A stretch of DNA of 64,000 nt, taken from Streptomyces abikoensis. Lineage in GTDB: Bacteria > Actinomycetota > Actinomycetes > Streptomycetales > Streptomycetaceae. The position numbers and the translations under genes were made by a program. Positions 1-7,014 of this stretch are shown here, piece after piece; positions within the stretch are counted from its first letter, which is position 1; each line of letters begins with the position of its first letter. The stretch lies in NCBI RefSeq assembly GCF_014648775.1, contig NZ_BMRT01000004.1, forward strand, positions 496,001 through 560,000, read 5' to 3'. The notes under the pieces are model-generated. The model had not been told where the DNA came from. It was given only the letters and a program-made list of their open reading frames with translations, and did no database searches.

Positions 1-374
1 GGGCCCTTGAGCTCTTCCGGAGTCGGCGCCTGGGCGGCCATGTGCTGCTTGTTCTGCAGCATCTCGTCGTCGCCCTTGATGTACGCCTCAGTGGCCTCCC
101 GGGCGCCCTTGATGGACTTGCCCGCGCGCACGGGGAGGAACTTCACGTCGTTCTCCGTGTGCTGCTGGAATTCCTGCAGCGCCTGGGCGACGGGACCGAA
201 CGCGCCCCCTTCGGGCGCCTTCGTCCCGCCCAGGATCATCGTGCCCGCCGATGTCGCGGAGCCGACCAGGCCCTCGCTGTAGGCCGTGAATTCTTCCTCG
301 AATTTTCCGGCGATCTCACCGGTGTTATTCAGCACCGTACGGACACCGTCCGGCTGAATATCCCATTTGGACAC
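1..374 (-). CDS. DUF6507-type small protein of a WXG100 cluster (3' end outside window)
   Basis: GTG start at 374 behind a GGGGGA ribosome binding site; the frame stays open for 124 codons to the window edge, so the C-terminus is missing. The N-terminus begins with Ser-Lys-Trp-Asp and the protein is a helical, Glu/Gln-rich small polypeptide without signal peptide or membrane segment. I recognise it as the DUF6507 type that accompanies WXG100 genes in Streptomyces. It lies 54 bases downstream of an ESAT-6-like gene, so it probably belongs to the same transcript. A role as cargo, chaperone or immunity factor for type VII-like secretion is inference only; no biochemical function is known to me. 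Confidence 0.75.
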   Translation of the reverse strand, partial: MSKWDIQPDGVRTVLNNTGEIAGKFEEEFTAYSEGLVGSATSAGTMILGGTKAPEGGAFGPVAQALQEFQQHTENDVKFLPVRAGKSIKGAREATEAYIKGDDEMLQNKQHMAAQAPTPEELKG

Positions 375-428
375 GATGTTTCCCCCGTTCTACGAAACGC
401 TGCTTGCTCTCGCCCGTCGGCGCGGGCC

Positions 429-743
429 TCAGCCGATGGCGTCGACCGCGGCCTTCGCCTTGGAGAGCGTCGACTGCGCCGTGCCGTCGTTCTTCTCCAT
501 CGTGGAGCGCAGCAGGTGGATGATCTGGCGGACCTCGGTGGCCGCCTTGTTCCAGCGCTGCTCCTTGCCGTGGTACTGATCCGAGACGCCATCGGCCTGG
601 AAGTCGGCCATCGCCGCCTTCACCGCGGCGTCACGCTCGCTCAGCACCGACTCCAGCCGCGAGATGATGCCCGCGAGCGATCCCTGCACCTCGCTCGACG
701 CACCCGTGTCGTAACTACGACGGTCCGCACCCGCACCAGCCAT
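429..743 (-). CDS. ESAT-6/WXG100-like protein
   Basis: 104-residue helical hairpin protein. ATG at 743 follows GGGGGT with good spacing; longer upstream starts have no ribosome binding site. Residues 15-55 and 65-100 form two amphipathic helices, with an HGKEQRWNKA segment near the turn in place of a strict WXG. The size and fold pattern fit the WXG100 superfamily; close Streptomyces homologues are often annotated as pore-forming ESAT-6 family proteins. It starts 19 bases after the stop of the upstream WXG100 gene, so the two look co-transcribed and may form a heterodimer, as WXG100 pairs do. No ESX core component (EccC, EccD, MycP) lies in the window. Confidence 0.8.
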   Translation of the reverse strand: MAGAGADRRSYDTGASSEVQGSLAGIISRLESVLSERDAAVKAAMADFQADGVSDQYHGKEQRWNKAATEVRQIIHLLRSTMEKNDGTAQSTLSKAKAAVDAIG

Positions 744-762
744 GTCGATTACCCCCGTTTTC

Positions 763-1095
763 CTAGCGACCCGAGAAGCGGGCCGCGTCGAAGTTCGCCG
801 CCGCCATCTGCTGGCGCGCGTTGTCCGCCGACTCCTGGTCACCCTGGCCGAACGACGAGTCCATGCCGGACTGGCCGCCGAGAATCGCGCTCAGCGAGCT
901 GTTCAGCGCGGCCGTCACCTCGTCGGAGTGCGACTTGAACTGGTCGAAGGCGGCCTTGCCCGCGCCGTTGAACTTGCCCTCCAGCGGCTGCGCGGCCACG
1001 ATCAGCTGGCGGATCAGACCGCCCAGATCGTCACTGGAACCACGCGTCCGGGAAATCAGTCCGGACAGCGTCGTTTGTCCCATATCGAACTTCAC
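763..1095 (-). CDS. WXG100 family type VII secretion target-like protein
   Basis: 110 residues from a GTG at 1095 preceded by GGGGGTGAGCTC; an ATG 24 bases upstream would place the ribosome binding site inside the gene. The protein is two long helices joined near residue 50 at Lys-Phe-Asn-Gly-Ala-Gly, so the usual W of the WXG turn is replaced by F. A C-terminal run of Gln and Ala residues follows. Members of this family are exported by ESX/type VII systems or serve as structural partners of larger toxins. It is the first gene of a three-gene minus-strand unit. The cognate secreted effector, if any, would lie left of the window. Confidence 0.8.
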   Translation of the reverse strand: MKFDMGQTTLSGLISRTRGSSDDLGGLIRQLIVAAQPLEGKFNGAGKAAFDQFKSHSDEVTAALNSSLSAILGGQSGMDSSFGQGDQESADNARQQMAAANFDAARFSGR

Positions 1096-1206
1096 GAGCT
1101 CACCCCCGTCGTTTCTCATGTGTCACTGACGACTCGAACATGTCTATCAACATCGTCAAGGTGATCACAAAGCGCTTCCGGGGCTGACGAGCACTCTGTT
1201 ACGAAC

Positions 1207-1237
1207 GTGTGCAGGTCGTTTCCCCGTCGTTGCACAC
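1207..1237. repeat. 7-bp inverted repeat upstream of WXG100 operon
   Basis: GTGTGCA at 1207-1213 and TGCACAC at 1231-1237 are exact reverse complements around a 17-base spacer, 112 bases upstream of the WXG100 start at 1095. The position suits an operator or promoter-region element for the minus-strand operon, but no regulator is known and a chance match cannot be excluded. Confidence 0.3.
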
Positions 1238-1248
1238 ACCATGGCAGA

Positions 1249-1272
1249 GGCCACTGACAATCGTCAGTGGCC
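1249..1272 (-). terminator. Stem-loop after the ATP-binding regulator gene
   Basis: GGCCACTGAC (1249-1258) and GTCAGTGGCC (1263-1272) form a perfect 10-bp stem with a 4-base loop, 17 bases beyond the stop codon at 1289 on the minus strand. There is no long U run, which is usual for Streptomyces terminators. Confidence 0.6.
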
Positions 1273-1288
1273 CCTTTGGCGCCTTATG

Positions 1289-1708
1289 TCACACGGTGAG
1301 CGCCGCGCACTCCCGTAGCTCGAACCACACCTGTTTGCCGACGACGTCGAGGCCGTCCCACACCCACGTCACACCCGACGCGTGCGACAGCCTGCGTACG
1401 AGCGCCAGGCCCCGGCCGTCGCCGCCGCCCCTCTCGCCGACGGCCTGACGCGGCCACGGCAGCCGCCCCGGGTCGTCGTCTCGGACCGCGACCACCACGT
1501 TCTCGGCATGGACGGTCATCTCCACCGTCAGCTCCGGTACGCGGGCGTGGCGCACCACGTTCGCGACGGTGTCCGAGACGCAGAGCCGGGCCGGCTCGAT
1601 CAGCAGCCGCCGCTCGGCGGCGACGAGCGTCGCCGTGACGAACTCCCGCGCGAGCCGGGCCGTGGACGGCGCGGTGGGGGCCGTGAGGGTGTAGCGATCC
1701 CCTCTCAT
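1289..1708 (-). CDS. ATP-binding regulator, RsbW/anti-sigma-like HATPase
   Basis: 139 residues. ATG at 1708 sits behind GGAGGTGGCCCG, the best ribosome binding site; upstream in-frame codons read into the neighbouring gene. The fold is a GHKL-type ATPase like RsbW/SpoIIAB: residues 45-55 contain the N-box region (VANVVRHA), about 77-83 the D-D-P-G region and about 97-103 a GDGRGLALV glycine-rich lid. Such single-domain proteins are abundant in Streptomyces and bind anti-sigma antagonists or act beside GntR regulators. The start overlaps the stop of the small upstream gene (ATGA), so translation is probably coupled. A divergent GntR gene lies on the other side of that gene. Target sigma factor is unknown. 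Confidence 0.85.
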   Translation of the reverse strand: MRGDRYTLTAPTAPSTARLAREFVTATLVAAERRLLIEPARLCVSDTVANVVRHARVPELTVEMTVHAENVVVAVRDDDPGRLPWPRQAVGERGGGDGRGLALVRRLSHASGVTWVWDGLDVVGKQVWFELRECAALTV

Positions 1709-1899
1709 CGGGCCACCTCCCCCGCCATGTCCGCTGCGCTCGGCTGTCGGGGGATGAAGTTGATGCCGTGTGGGGTGACTACGACGGCGTAGTCGCGCCT
1801 CTGGGGATGCGGGGTGTTCTGCGGACACGGGGTGTCAGGAGTGCGGGGGCGTTGAGGCCGCCCGAGCCGTGAGGCGAGGCGGCGGATAAGGTTGAGCAT
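1705..1899 (-). CDS. Small conserved protein coupled to ATP-binding regulator
   Basis: 64 residues, ATG at 1899 with AGGAG eight bases upstream. Arg/Pro-rich N-terminal half, then a short stretch (YAVVVTPHGINFIPR) that looks like a folded beta segment. The stop codon overlaps the start of the ATP-binding gene by four bases, which supports it being real and translationally coupled. No recognised domain. Similar short proteins commonly sit beside this ATP-binding/GntR arrangement in Streptomyces as far as I recall, but I cannot name a function. Confidence 0.6.
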   Translation of the reverse strand: MLNLIRRLASRLGRPQRPRTPDTPCPQNTPHPQRRDYAVVVTPHGINFIPRQPSAADMAGEVAR

Positions 1900-2039
1900 G
1901 TCGACGCTCCTAGCGCAGCGTTGGCCATGCCCCGGGGCCGCTCCTACGGCCGCCGGGGTCCTTTTGCGTGCCTGGAGGCTAGCAGTAGGGCCCTATAGAA
2001 CCCTGGCGAGTTGCTGCATTCCAAACAAACCGAAGCGAC

Positions 2040-2073
2040 CTACGTCTTGTACGAACACTTGAGGCACACGTAG
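2040..2073. promoter_or_regulatory. Inverted repeat before the minimal GntR gene
   Basis: CTACGT (2040-2045) and ACGTAG (2068-2073) are exact inverted repeats separated by 22 bases, ending 9 bases before the GTG start of the GntR regulator. The place is right for an autoregulatory operator shared with the divergent minus-strand genes. Short arms and wide spacing make this tentative. Confidence 0.3.
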
Positions 2074-2082
2074 CGTGCCGAC

Positions 2083-2319
2083 GTGATCGAGTTCGTTCCC
2101 GACATCCCGCGTTGGCGGCAGGTGGCTGAAGTGATTCGGCAACGTATAAAGGACGGCACGTATCCACCTCGGACGAGAGTTCCGTCCGTCCTTCAGCTCA
2201 CGGAAGAGTTCGGCATCGCCAGCATGACGGCCCACAAGGTGCACCGGGCCCTGCGTGCCGAGGGCCTCATCTACACGGAGCCCGGCATGGGCTCCTTCGT
2301 CTCGAGAGATCTGAAGTAG
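2083..2319 (+). CDS. Minimal GntR-family regulator (DNA-binding domain only)
   Basis: 78 residues from GTG 2083. The whole protein is a winged helix-turn-helix: residues 8-26 (WRQVAEVIRQRIKDGTYPP), the PS/V-x-x-L-x-x-x-F-G-I recognition segment at 34-46, and the wing with GMGSFV near the end. No UTRA or FCD effector domain follows; full GntR proteins are about 230-250 residues. It is therefore either a ligand-free regulator or depends on a partner, perhaps the divergent ATP-binding protein. The complete stop context and normal codon use suggest a genuine short protein rather than a truncation. Confidence 0.85.
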   Translation: MIEFVPDIPRWRQVAEVIRQRIKDGTYPPRTRVPSVLQLTEEFGIASMTAHKVHRALRAEGLIYTEPGMGSFVSRDLK

Positions 2320-2332
2320 CCGTGGAGGCCGC

Positions 2333-2875
2333 TCAGGCGGCCTCCGCCAACCGTTCCAGCACCCGCCGGAGCCCACTCCGCACGTCCTCGTCCGCGACGA
2401 CTCCGTCCGGGCCGGCCATTCCCTGCGACAGCGCAATCCTCACGCACGCGGGCTCCACAATGGCGGCTCCCGTATAGCTCAAGACCGTCCGCAGCGTGGC
2501 CTCCGCTCCCCCGCCGCGGCCCGCCGGGGCCACGTTCACCCATGCCACCGGCTTGTCGCAGATCTCGGTCCCGCCGACCGTCCAGTCCAGCAGGTTCTTG
2601 AACGAGCCCGGCAGCGTGCCCGCGTACTCGGGGGCGCAGATCAGGACGGCCGCGGCTTCCGCGATCGCCGTCCGCAGTTCCACGACCGGGCCCGGCAGCG
2701 GATCGTGGTCGTCGTCGGGGTTGAAGTGCGGCAGGTCCGCGAGCCCGGTGTAGCGGATCGTGCGGACCCCCGCCGACGCGGCCACCGACTCGGCCGTGCG
2801 CAGCGCGGACTCGTTGGAGGAGGCGGCGCGCAGGCTGCCGGACAGCAGGAGGATGACGGGTGGTTCGGTAGGCAT
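2333..2875 (-). CDS. NAD(P)H-dependent FMN reductase family protein
   Basis: 180 residues. Flavodoxin-like fold: the phosphate-binding loop is at residues 11-20 (LSGSLRAASSN), followed by the APEYAGTLPGSFKNLLDW segment near 80-98, the hallmark of the NADPH-dependent FMN reductase (chromate reductase/azoreductase) family. It would transfer electrons from NAD(P)H to FMN or to quinones and similar substrates in the cytoplasm. The stop lies 13 bases from the GntR stop, so the two genes converge. The start at 2875 has only a weak GGGCGG site. It could supply reduced flavin to the oxygenase at 5823, but it is not in the same operon. Confidence 0.88.
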   Translation of the reverse strand: MPTEPPVILLLSGSLRAASSNESALRTAESVAASAGVRTIRYTGLADLPHFNPDDDHDPLPGPVVELRTAIAEAAAVLICAPEYAGTLPGSFKNLLDWTVGGTEICDKPVAWVNVAPAGRGGGAEATLRTVLSYTGAAIVEPACVRIALSQGMAGPDGVVADEDVRSGLRRVLERLAEAA

Positions 2876-2918
2876 CCGCCCAACCTAGCCAACCGTCATC
2901 AACGGCCACCAACAGCCG

Positions 2919-3353
2919 TCAGTCGAGGCAGAACTCGTTGCCCTCGACGTCCTGCATCGTGATGCAGGACTCGTTGATGCCATCGGCACGCTGCACCAGC
3001 ACACATACCGCGCCGAGCGCCTCCAGTCGCGCGCGTTCGGCTTCGAGTGCGGCGAGGCGCTCGTCGCCCACGAGCCCGGTGCCGACCCGTACGTCGAGGT
3101 GCACCCGGTTCTTGACGACCTTGCCTTCGGGAACGCGCTGGAAGAACAGCCGCGGGCCGACACCCGTGGGATCGACGCAGGCGAACGCCGAACCCTGGTG
3201 CTCAGCCGGCAGCGAGCGGTCGAAATCGGCCCACGAAGCGAAACCCTTCGGCGGCGGCGGTACGACGTACCCCAACACCTCGCACCAGAAACGGGCCACG
3301 CGCTCGGGTTCCGCGCAGTCGAAGGTGACTTGGAACTGCTTGATCGACGTCAT
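2919..3353 (-). CDS. VOC (glyoxalase-like) superfamily protein
   Basis: 144 residues with the paired beta-alpha-beta-beta-beta pattern of vicinal oxygen chelate proteins. The N-terminal half has VTFDCAEPERVARFWCEVLGY (split across residues 9-29) typical of Streptomyces glyoxalase/bleomycin-resistance-like proteins, and the C-terminal half ends with MQDVEGNEFCLD, the usual Asp-x-x-Gly-Asn-Glu-Phe closing strand. Substrate unknown; such proteins range from metal-dependent dioxygenases to binding proteins. Same orientation as its neighbours, with 44 bases to the FMN reductase gene, so co-transcription is possible. Confidence 0.85.
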   Translation of the reverse strand: MTSIKQFQVTFDCAEPERVARFWCEVLGYVVPPPPKGFASWADFDRSLPAEHQGSAFACVDPTGVGPRLFFQRVPEGKVVKNRVHLDVRVGTGLVGDERLAALEAERARLEALGAVCVLVQRADGINESCITMQDVEGNEFCLD

Positions 3354-3382
3354 CGGGCCACCATAGTCACGTATGAGCGAGC

Positions 3383-3820
3383 CTACGATGCCTGCGCTTC
3401 CTCAGCCGTACGGCTGTCGTACGAGGCGCGCGCGGCGGCGACCTCCGTCTGGTGTTCCTCGGTCCAGATGACCAGCGAGCGGATCGTGTCGTGGAGGGTC
3501 ACCCCGAGCGGGGTGAGCTCGTAGTCGACGCGCGGCGGGACCACCGGGTGGACCGTGCGCAGGACGAGGCCGTCGCGCTCCAGTTGCCGGAGGGTGACCG
3601 TGAGCATCCGCTGGCTGATGCCGTCGATCTCCCGGCGCAGCTCGGAGAAGCGAAGGCTGCGGCGGTCCAGGAGGGCGATGACGAGCAGCGACCACTTGTC
3701 GGCGACCCGGTCGAGGATCTGGCGCACCTCGCAGCCCTCGCGGGTGTCCCATTGCCGGACTTCGTACTCGGCCTCGGTACCCGTGCAGTGAGTCGGTGAC
3801 TTCAAAGTGCCTTCTTCCAT
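3383..3820 (-). CDS. HxlR-family transcriptional regulator
   Basis: 145 residues. Typical HxlR/MarR-like winged helix: Cys30 in the CEVRQIL segment, DKWSLLVIALL at about 41-51, the LRFSELRREIDGISQRMLTVTLRQLERDGL helix-turn-helix at 56-85 and the wing with VDYELTPLG near 98-106. HxlR proteins often sense electrophiles or redox state through a conserved cysteine and control a divergent reductase or exporter. Here the divergent gene is an MFS exporter, 195 bases away, the likely target. The ATG at 3820 has no good ribosome binding site; a TTG five codons in has GAAGAAGG just upstream and could be the real start. Confidence 0.9.
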   Translation of the reverse strand: MEEGTLKSPTHCTGTEAEYEVRQWDTREGCEVRQILDRVADKWSLLVIALLDRRSLRFSELRREIDGISQRMLTVTLRQLERDGLVLRTVHPVVPPRVDYELTPLGVTLHDTIRSLVIWTEEHQTEVAAARASYDSRTAEEAQAS

Positions 3821-3898
3821 GGCGATTCACACTGCCCGATGATTCGAGTGGTTACAAGAGGGAACCGCGGGTTCTCCGGCCCAACTCGCCTCGCCCCG

Positions 3899-3940
3899 CG
3901 CCACTTTCACGCCACTTTCAAGCGGCCCTCAAGAGTGGCG
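3899..3940. promoter_or_regulatory. 11-bp tandem repeat plus inverted copy between HxlR and MFS genes
   Basis: CGCCACTTTCA occurs twice with no gap (3899-3909, 3910-3920), and AGTGGCG at 3934-3940 is an inverted copy of its first seven bases. The block lies in the divergent HxlR/MFS intergenic region, 96 bases before the MFS start. Exact 11-bp periodicity places the motif on the same helix face, a pattern known for OmpR-type and SARP DNA-binding domains; HxlR proteins also use inverted repeats. Which protein binds is unknown. Confidence 0.45.
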
Positions 3941-4015
3941 TCACCTCCGCTCCGCCCCTTCCTCACCCTCCCTACCCTCCCCTTCCCATTTTCCGTCCCC
4001 GCAAGGAGCCTTTCC

Positions 4016-5476
4016 GTGTCCACACCGCAGACCTCATCGGGCAGCGGCACCGACCGCATGAGCGGGCGCGCCTGGGGCGTGCTGTTCGTGCTGTGCGGTG
4101 CGATCTTCCTCGAGGGCATCGACGTGGCGATGCTCAATGTGGCGTTGCCGTCCATCCGCGCCGACCTGGACATGTCCACCGGCATGCTCCAGTGGGTCAT
4201 GAGCGCCTACGTCCTCGGCTACGGCGGCTTCATGCTGCTCGGCGGCCGGGCGGCCGACCTCTTCGGGCGCCGTCAGATGTTCGTGTTCTGGCTCGTCGTC
4301 TTCCTGCTCTTCTCCGGCCTGGGCGGATTCGCCACCGAGGGGTGGATGCTGATCGTGGCCCGCTTCGTGACGGGTGTCGCGGCGGCCTTCATGACCCCCG
4401 CCGGCCTGTCGATCATCACCACAAGCTTTGACGAGGGCCCGCAGCGCAACAAGGCGCTGCTCGTCTACTCCGGCACCGCCGCGGGTGGTTTCTCCATCGG
4501 CCTGGTCGTCGGCGGGCTGCTGGCCTCGGTCAGCTGGCGCTGGGTGTTCTTCGCCCCCGTCATCCTCTCCCTGCTCATCCTCATCACCGCCGTGGTCCTC
4601 ATCCCCAAGTCGCCGCGGCCGGAGCGGTCCGGGCAGGGCGTCGACCTGGGCGGCGCGATCAGCGTGACCGCCGGCATCCTGCTCCTGGTCTTCGCCGTCG
4701 AGCGGGCCACGCACGTGGCGACCGCCGTGACGGCCGGTACGGTCGCGGCCGGGCTGGTCTTCTTCCTCGCCTTCGTCCTCATCGAGCGCAGGTCAAGCAA
4801 TCCGCTGATCCGGCTGGGCCTCTTCCGCAACGGTGCGCTCATCCGCGGCAATGTGACGGGCCTGCTCTTCGCCGCCGGATTCTTCGGGTTTCAGTTCGTC
4901 GCGGTGCTCTACCTCCAGGAGCTGCGCGGCTGGTCGACCCTCCAGACGAGCTTCGCGCTCATCGTCATCGGCATCGACTCCATCCTCTCCCCGACGCTCA
5001 CGCCCAAGCTGGTCGCGAAGTTCGGCAACGCCCGGGTGATCTGCGGCGGTCTGCTGCTGGCCGCGCTGTCCTACGCCCTGTTCCTGCCGGTGAACATGGA
5101 CTGGACGTACCTGGCGATGTTCCCGAGCCTGATCATCCTCGGCCTCGCCTTCTCGCTGGCCTACGGCCCGCTGACCATCATCGCGACCGAGGGCATCGAC
5201 GAGGAGGAGCAGGGTGTGGCCGGTGGCCTGCTCTACACCTCCTTCCAGTTCGGCGCGGCCCTGGGCCTGTCCTCGGTGACCGCCGTCTCCATCGGCGCCA
5301 CGCACGGCACGTCGTCCGCCGCGCAGCTCGACGGCTACCGGGCCGCGCTGATCGTGCCGCTCGCCGCCGCGCTGATCGCCGCCTTCATCAGCGCGTTCGG
5401 CCTGGGCAACCGCTCCGGCATCGAGGACCCCGCCGCCGCCGGCGCCGACCCCGTCCGCGAGCCCGTCGACGCCTGA
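4016..5476 (+). CDS. MFS drug exporter, DHA2 (14-helix) type
   Basis: 486 residues. GTG at 4016 follows AAGGAG with six-base spacing; in-frame codons upstream are not preceded by a site. The sequence shows the DHA2 signature set: motif A at residues 78-90 (GGRAADLFGRRQM), motif C-like GTAAGGFSIGLVVGGLL near 157-173, and about 14 hydrophobic segments, ending in a short acidic tail. The family exports lipophilic or cationic compounds by proton antiport across the cytoplasmic membrane. The divergent HxlR gene probably controls it. A strong terminator follows. Proximity to the flavin oxygenase and SARP genes allows a link to a secondary metabolite, but no synthase is present here. Confidence 0.9.
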   Translation: MSTPQTSSGSGTDRMSGRAWGVLFVLCGAIFLEGIDVAMLNVALPSIRADLDMSTGMLQWVMSAYVLGYGGFMLLGGRAADLFGRRQMFVFWLVVFLLFSGLGGFATEGWMLIVARFVTGVAAAFMTPAGLSIITTSFDEGPQRNKALLVYSGTAAGGFSIGLVVGGLLASVSWRWVFFAPVILSLLILITAVVLIPKSPRPERSGQGVDLGGAISVTAGILLLVFAVERATHVATAVTAGTVAAGLVFFLAFVLIERRSSNPLIRLGLFRNGALIRGNVTGLLFAAGFFGFQFVAVLYLQELRGWSTLQTSFALIVIGIDSILSPTLTPKLVAKFGNARVICGGLLLAALSYALFLPVNMDWTYLAMFPSLIILGLAFSLAYGPLTIIATEGIDEEEQGVAGGLLYTSFQFGAALGLSSVTAVSIGATHGTSSAAQLDGYRAALIVPLAAALIAAFISAFGLGNRSGIEDPAAAGADPVREPVDA

Positions 5477-5521
5477 CCCCCACCCGCCTCGCCGGCTCTC
5501 CCCCGGAGCCGGCCTCCCACG

Positions 5522-5570
5522 GCGCCCTGCCCCGGCCGCACTCGATGCCCGGGGCAGGGCGCGCTTTTTC
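5522..5570 (+). terminator. Strong rho-independent terminator after MFS gene
   Basis: GCGCCCTGCCCCGG (5522-5535) and CCGGGGCAGGGCGC (5549-5562) give a perfect 14-bp stem followed by GCTTTTTC, a real U run. Lies 45 bases past the MFS stop. Confidence 0.9.
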
Positions 5571-5611
5571 ATTTCCCGCCGGACGGCTTGCCCACCCGAT
5601 CACCGGCCGGG

Positions 5612-5759
5612 TTACCGGTTCGGTTACCGGCCGCCGGGTTACCAGTTCGGATTACCGTTCGGGTTACCGGTTGAATTACCGACCCATTTCTTCTTGCCGT
5701 GGAAATTACCGCCCCCCGGTTGACGTCCCGTTCCTCCCCCGAGGAATAGCCGTTACCGG
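5612..5759 (+). repeat. TTACCG iteron-like array upstream of oxygenase gene
   Basis: Eight copies of TTACC followed by G or A begin at 5612, 5624, 5639, 5652, 5664, 5676, 5706 and 5753. The first six are spaced 12, 15, 13, 12 and 12 bases, with a longer shared unit close to CGGGTTACCGGTT; the last two are more distant. The array ends 63 bases before the ATG at 5823, so it fits a multi-site operator or activator array for the oxygenase/reductase operon. No replication gene is near, so an iteron origin is unlikely. Confidence 0.55.
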
Positions 5760-5822
5760 CACATGACTGCCCCTCGAAAGAATCGGATCGCACGGAAAAG
5801 CCGATAACTTTCTGGAGGCATG

Positions 5823-7004
5823 ATGTCCACCACCGACAGCGCCGTCGCCGCCGTATTCGACGAGGTGACCGCCCTGGCCGCCACGCTCCGTGCCAGCGGC
5901 CCCGAGGCCGAGGAGCGGCGCTGGATCCCGGACGAGAACATCGAACTGCTCGACAAGGCGGGCGTGTTCCGGCTGAGCGTCCCGCGCCGCTTCGGCGGTC
6001 TCGAGGCCCCGGTCGCCGGCCTGACCCGGATCGTGTCCGAGATCGCGCGCGCCGAGACCGCCACCGGCTGGGTGTCGATGATCTGGGCGTCCAGCGCGTG
6101 GGTGCCGAGCCTCTTCCCGGACGCGGCCCAGGAGGAGGTGTACGCGGGCGGCTCGGTCCGCGTCTCCACCGGCTTCACGCCCTCCGGCACCCTCTCCCCC
6201 ACCGAGGACGGCGCCTACACCCTCAGCGGCAGCTGGGGTTGGATCTCCGGTTGCCGGGGCGCCGACTGGGCGCTGCTCGCGGCCCTGCTGCCCGGGCCGG
6301 ACGGCACGCCCGCGCCCTCCGCCGCCCTGGTGCGCGTCTCCGAGCTGACCATCGCCGACGACTGGCACGCCTCCGCCGGCGCCGGCACCGGCAGCTCCAC
6401 CGTCACCGCCGACGCGGTACGGGTGCCCGCCCACCGCGTCGTCAGCCTCCTGGACGTGCTCGCCGGCAGCACCGGCGACCGGTCCAACACCGGTGCCACC
6501 GGCCGCAACTACGCGTTCATCCCGTTCTTCATGGCCCTCGGCGCCTCCGCCTACCTCGGGCTCGCCAGGGGCGCGTACGAGCTCTTCCTGGACCGGCTGC
6601 CCGGCCGCGGCATCACCTACACGTCCTGGACCGACCAGAGCCAGTCGCCGGTGACCCAGGTCCAGGTGGCCCAGGCCGAGAACAAGATCGCGGCCGCCGA
6701 GGCCCTCCAGGAGGGCTGGCTGCGCGAGCTCCAGCGGCACGCGGACGCGGGCACCCTGCCGACCGCCCCGGAGCGGGCGGCGGCGCGCGGCAGGGCGGCC
6801 TTCGCCATCGAGCTCGCAAGCCAGGCCGTGGACGAGCTCTTCGAGGCCGCCGGCGCCTCCGTGATCATGCGGGACGTGGCCTTCCAGCGCTTCCACCGCG
6901 ACATGCGGGGCCTGGCGCTGCACGCGCTGTTCGCCTACCGCACCAACCAGGAGGTGCACGGCCGCTCCCTGCTCGGCCTCGCCCCCGACACCCTCTTCCT
7001 CTGA
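5823..7004 (+). CDS. Acyl-CoA dehydrogenase-fold flavin monooxygenase (group D type)
   Basis: 393 residues. Two ATGs stand in tandem; the second (5823) has better spacing from GGAGG. The fold is that of acyl-CoA dehydrogenases, but the sequence is like the HsaA/ActVA-ORF5 group D hydroxylases that use reduced FMN from a separate reductase: an ARAETATGWVSMIWASSAW segment at about 79-97, a SGSWGWISGCRGADW mid-domain near 137-151, and no clear catalytic Glu of true acyl-CoA dehydrogenases that I can identify. Probable role is oxygenation of an aromatic or polyketide-like substrate in the cytoplasm. Ten bases separate it from the NmrA-like gene, so the two form an operon. An FMN reductase gene sits at 2333. 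Confidence 0.75.
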   Translation: MSTTDSAVAAVFDEVTALAATLRASGPEAEERRWIPDENIELLDKAGVFRLSVPRRFGGLEAPVAGLTRIVSEIARAETATGWVSMIWASSAWVPSLFPDAAQEEVYAGGSVRVSTGFTPSGTLSPTEDGAYTLSGSWGWISGCRGADWALLAALLPGPDGTPAPSAALVRVSELTIADDWHASAGAGTGSSTVTADAVRVPAHRVVSLLDVLAGSTGDRSNTGATGRNYAFIPFFMALGASAYLGLARGAYELFLDRLPGRGITYTSWTDQSQSPVTQVQVAQAENKIAAAEALQEGWLRELQRHADAGTLPTAPERAAARGRAAFAIELASQAVDELFEAAGASVIMRDVAFQRFHRDMRGLALHALFAYRTNQEVHGRSLLGLAPDTLFL

Positions 7005-7014
7005 CGGAAAGGCC

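Larger units (their letters stand above)
5477..5822. other. Intergenic region between MFS and oxygenase genes
   Basis: 346 bases without a gene. It holds the MFS terminator at 5522-5570 and then a repeat array (5612-5759), less GC-rich than its neighbours, reaching to about 60 bases before the oxygenase start. The last 45 bases have CTGGAGGC as ribosome binding site. No short coding frame with a plausible start was seen. Confidence 0.8.

Noticed and set aside
5612..5759. Plasmid-type iteron replication origin
   Set aside because: No replication initiator gene or DnaA box is nearby; position just before an operon suits a regulatory array better.
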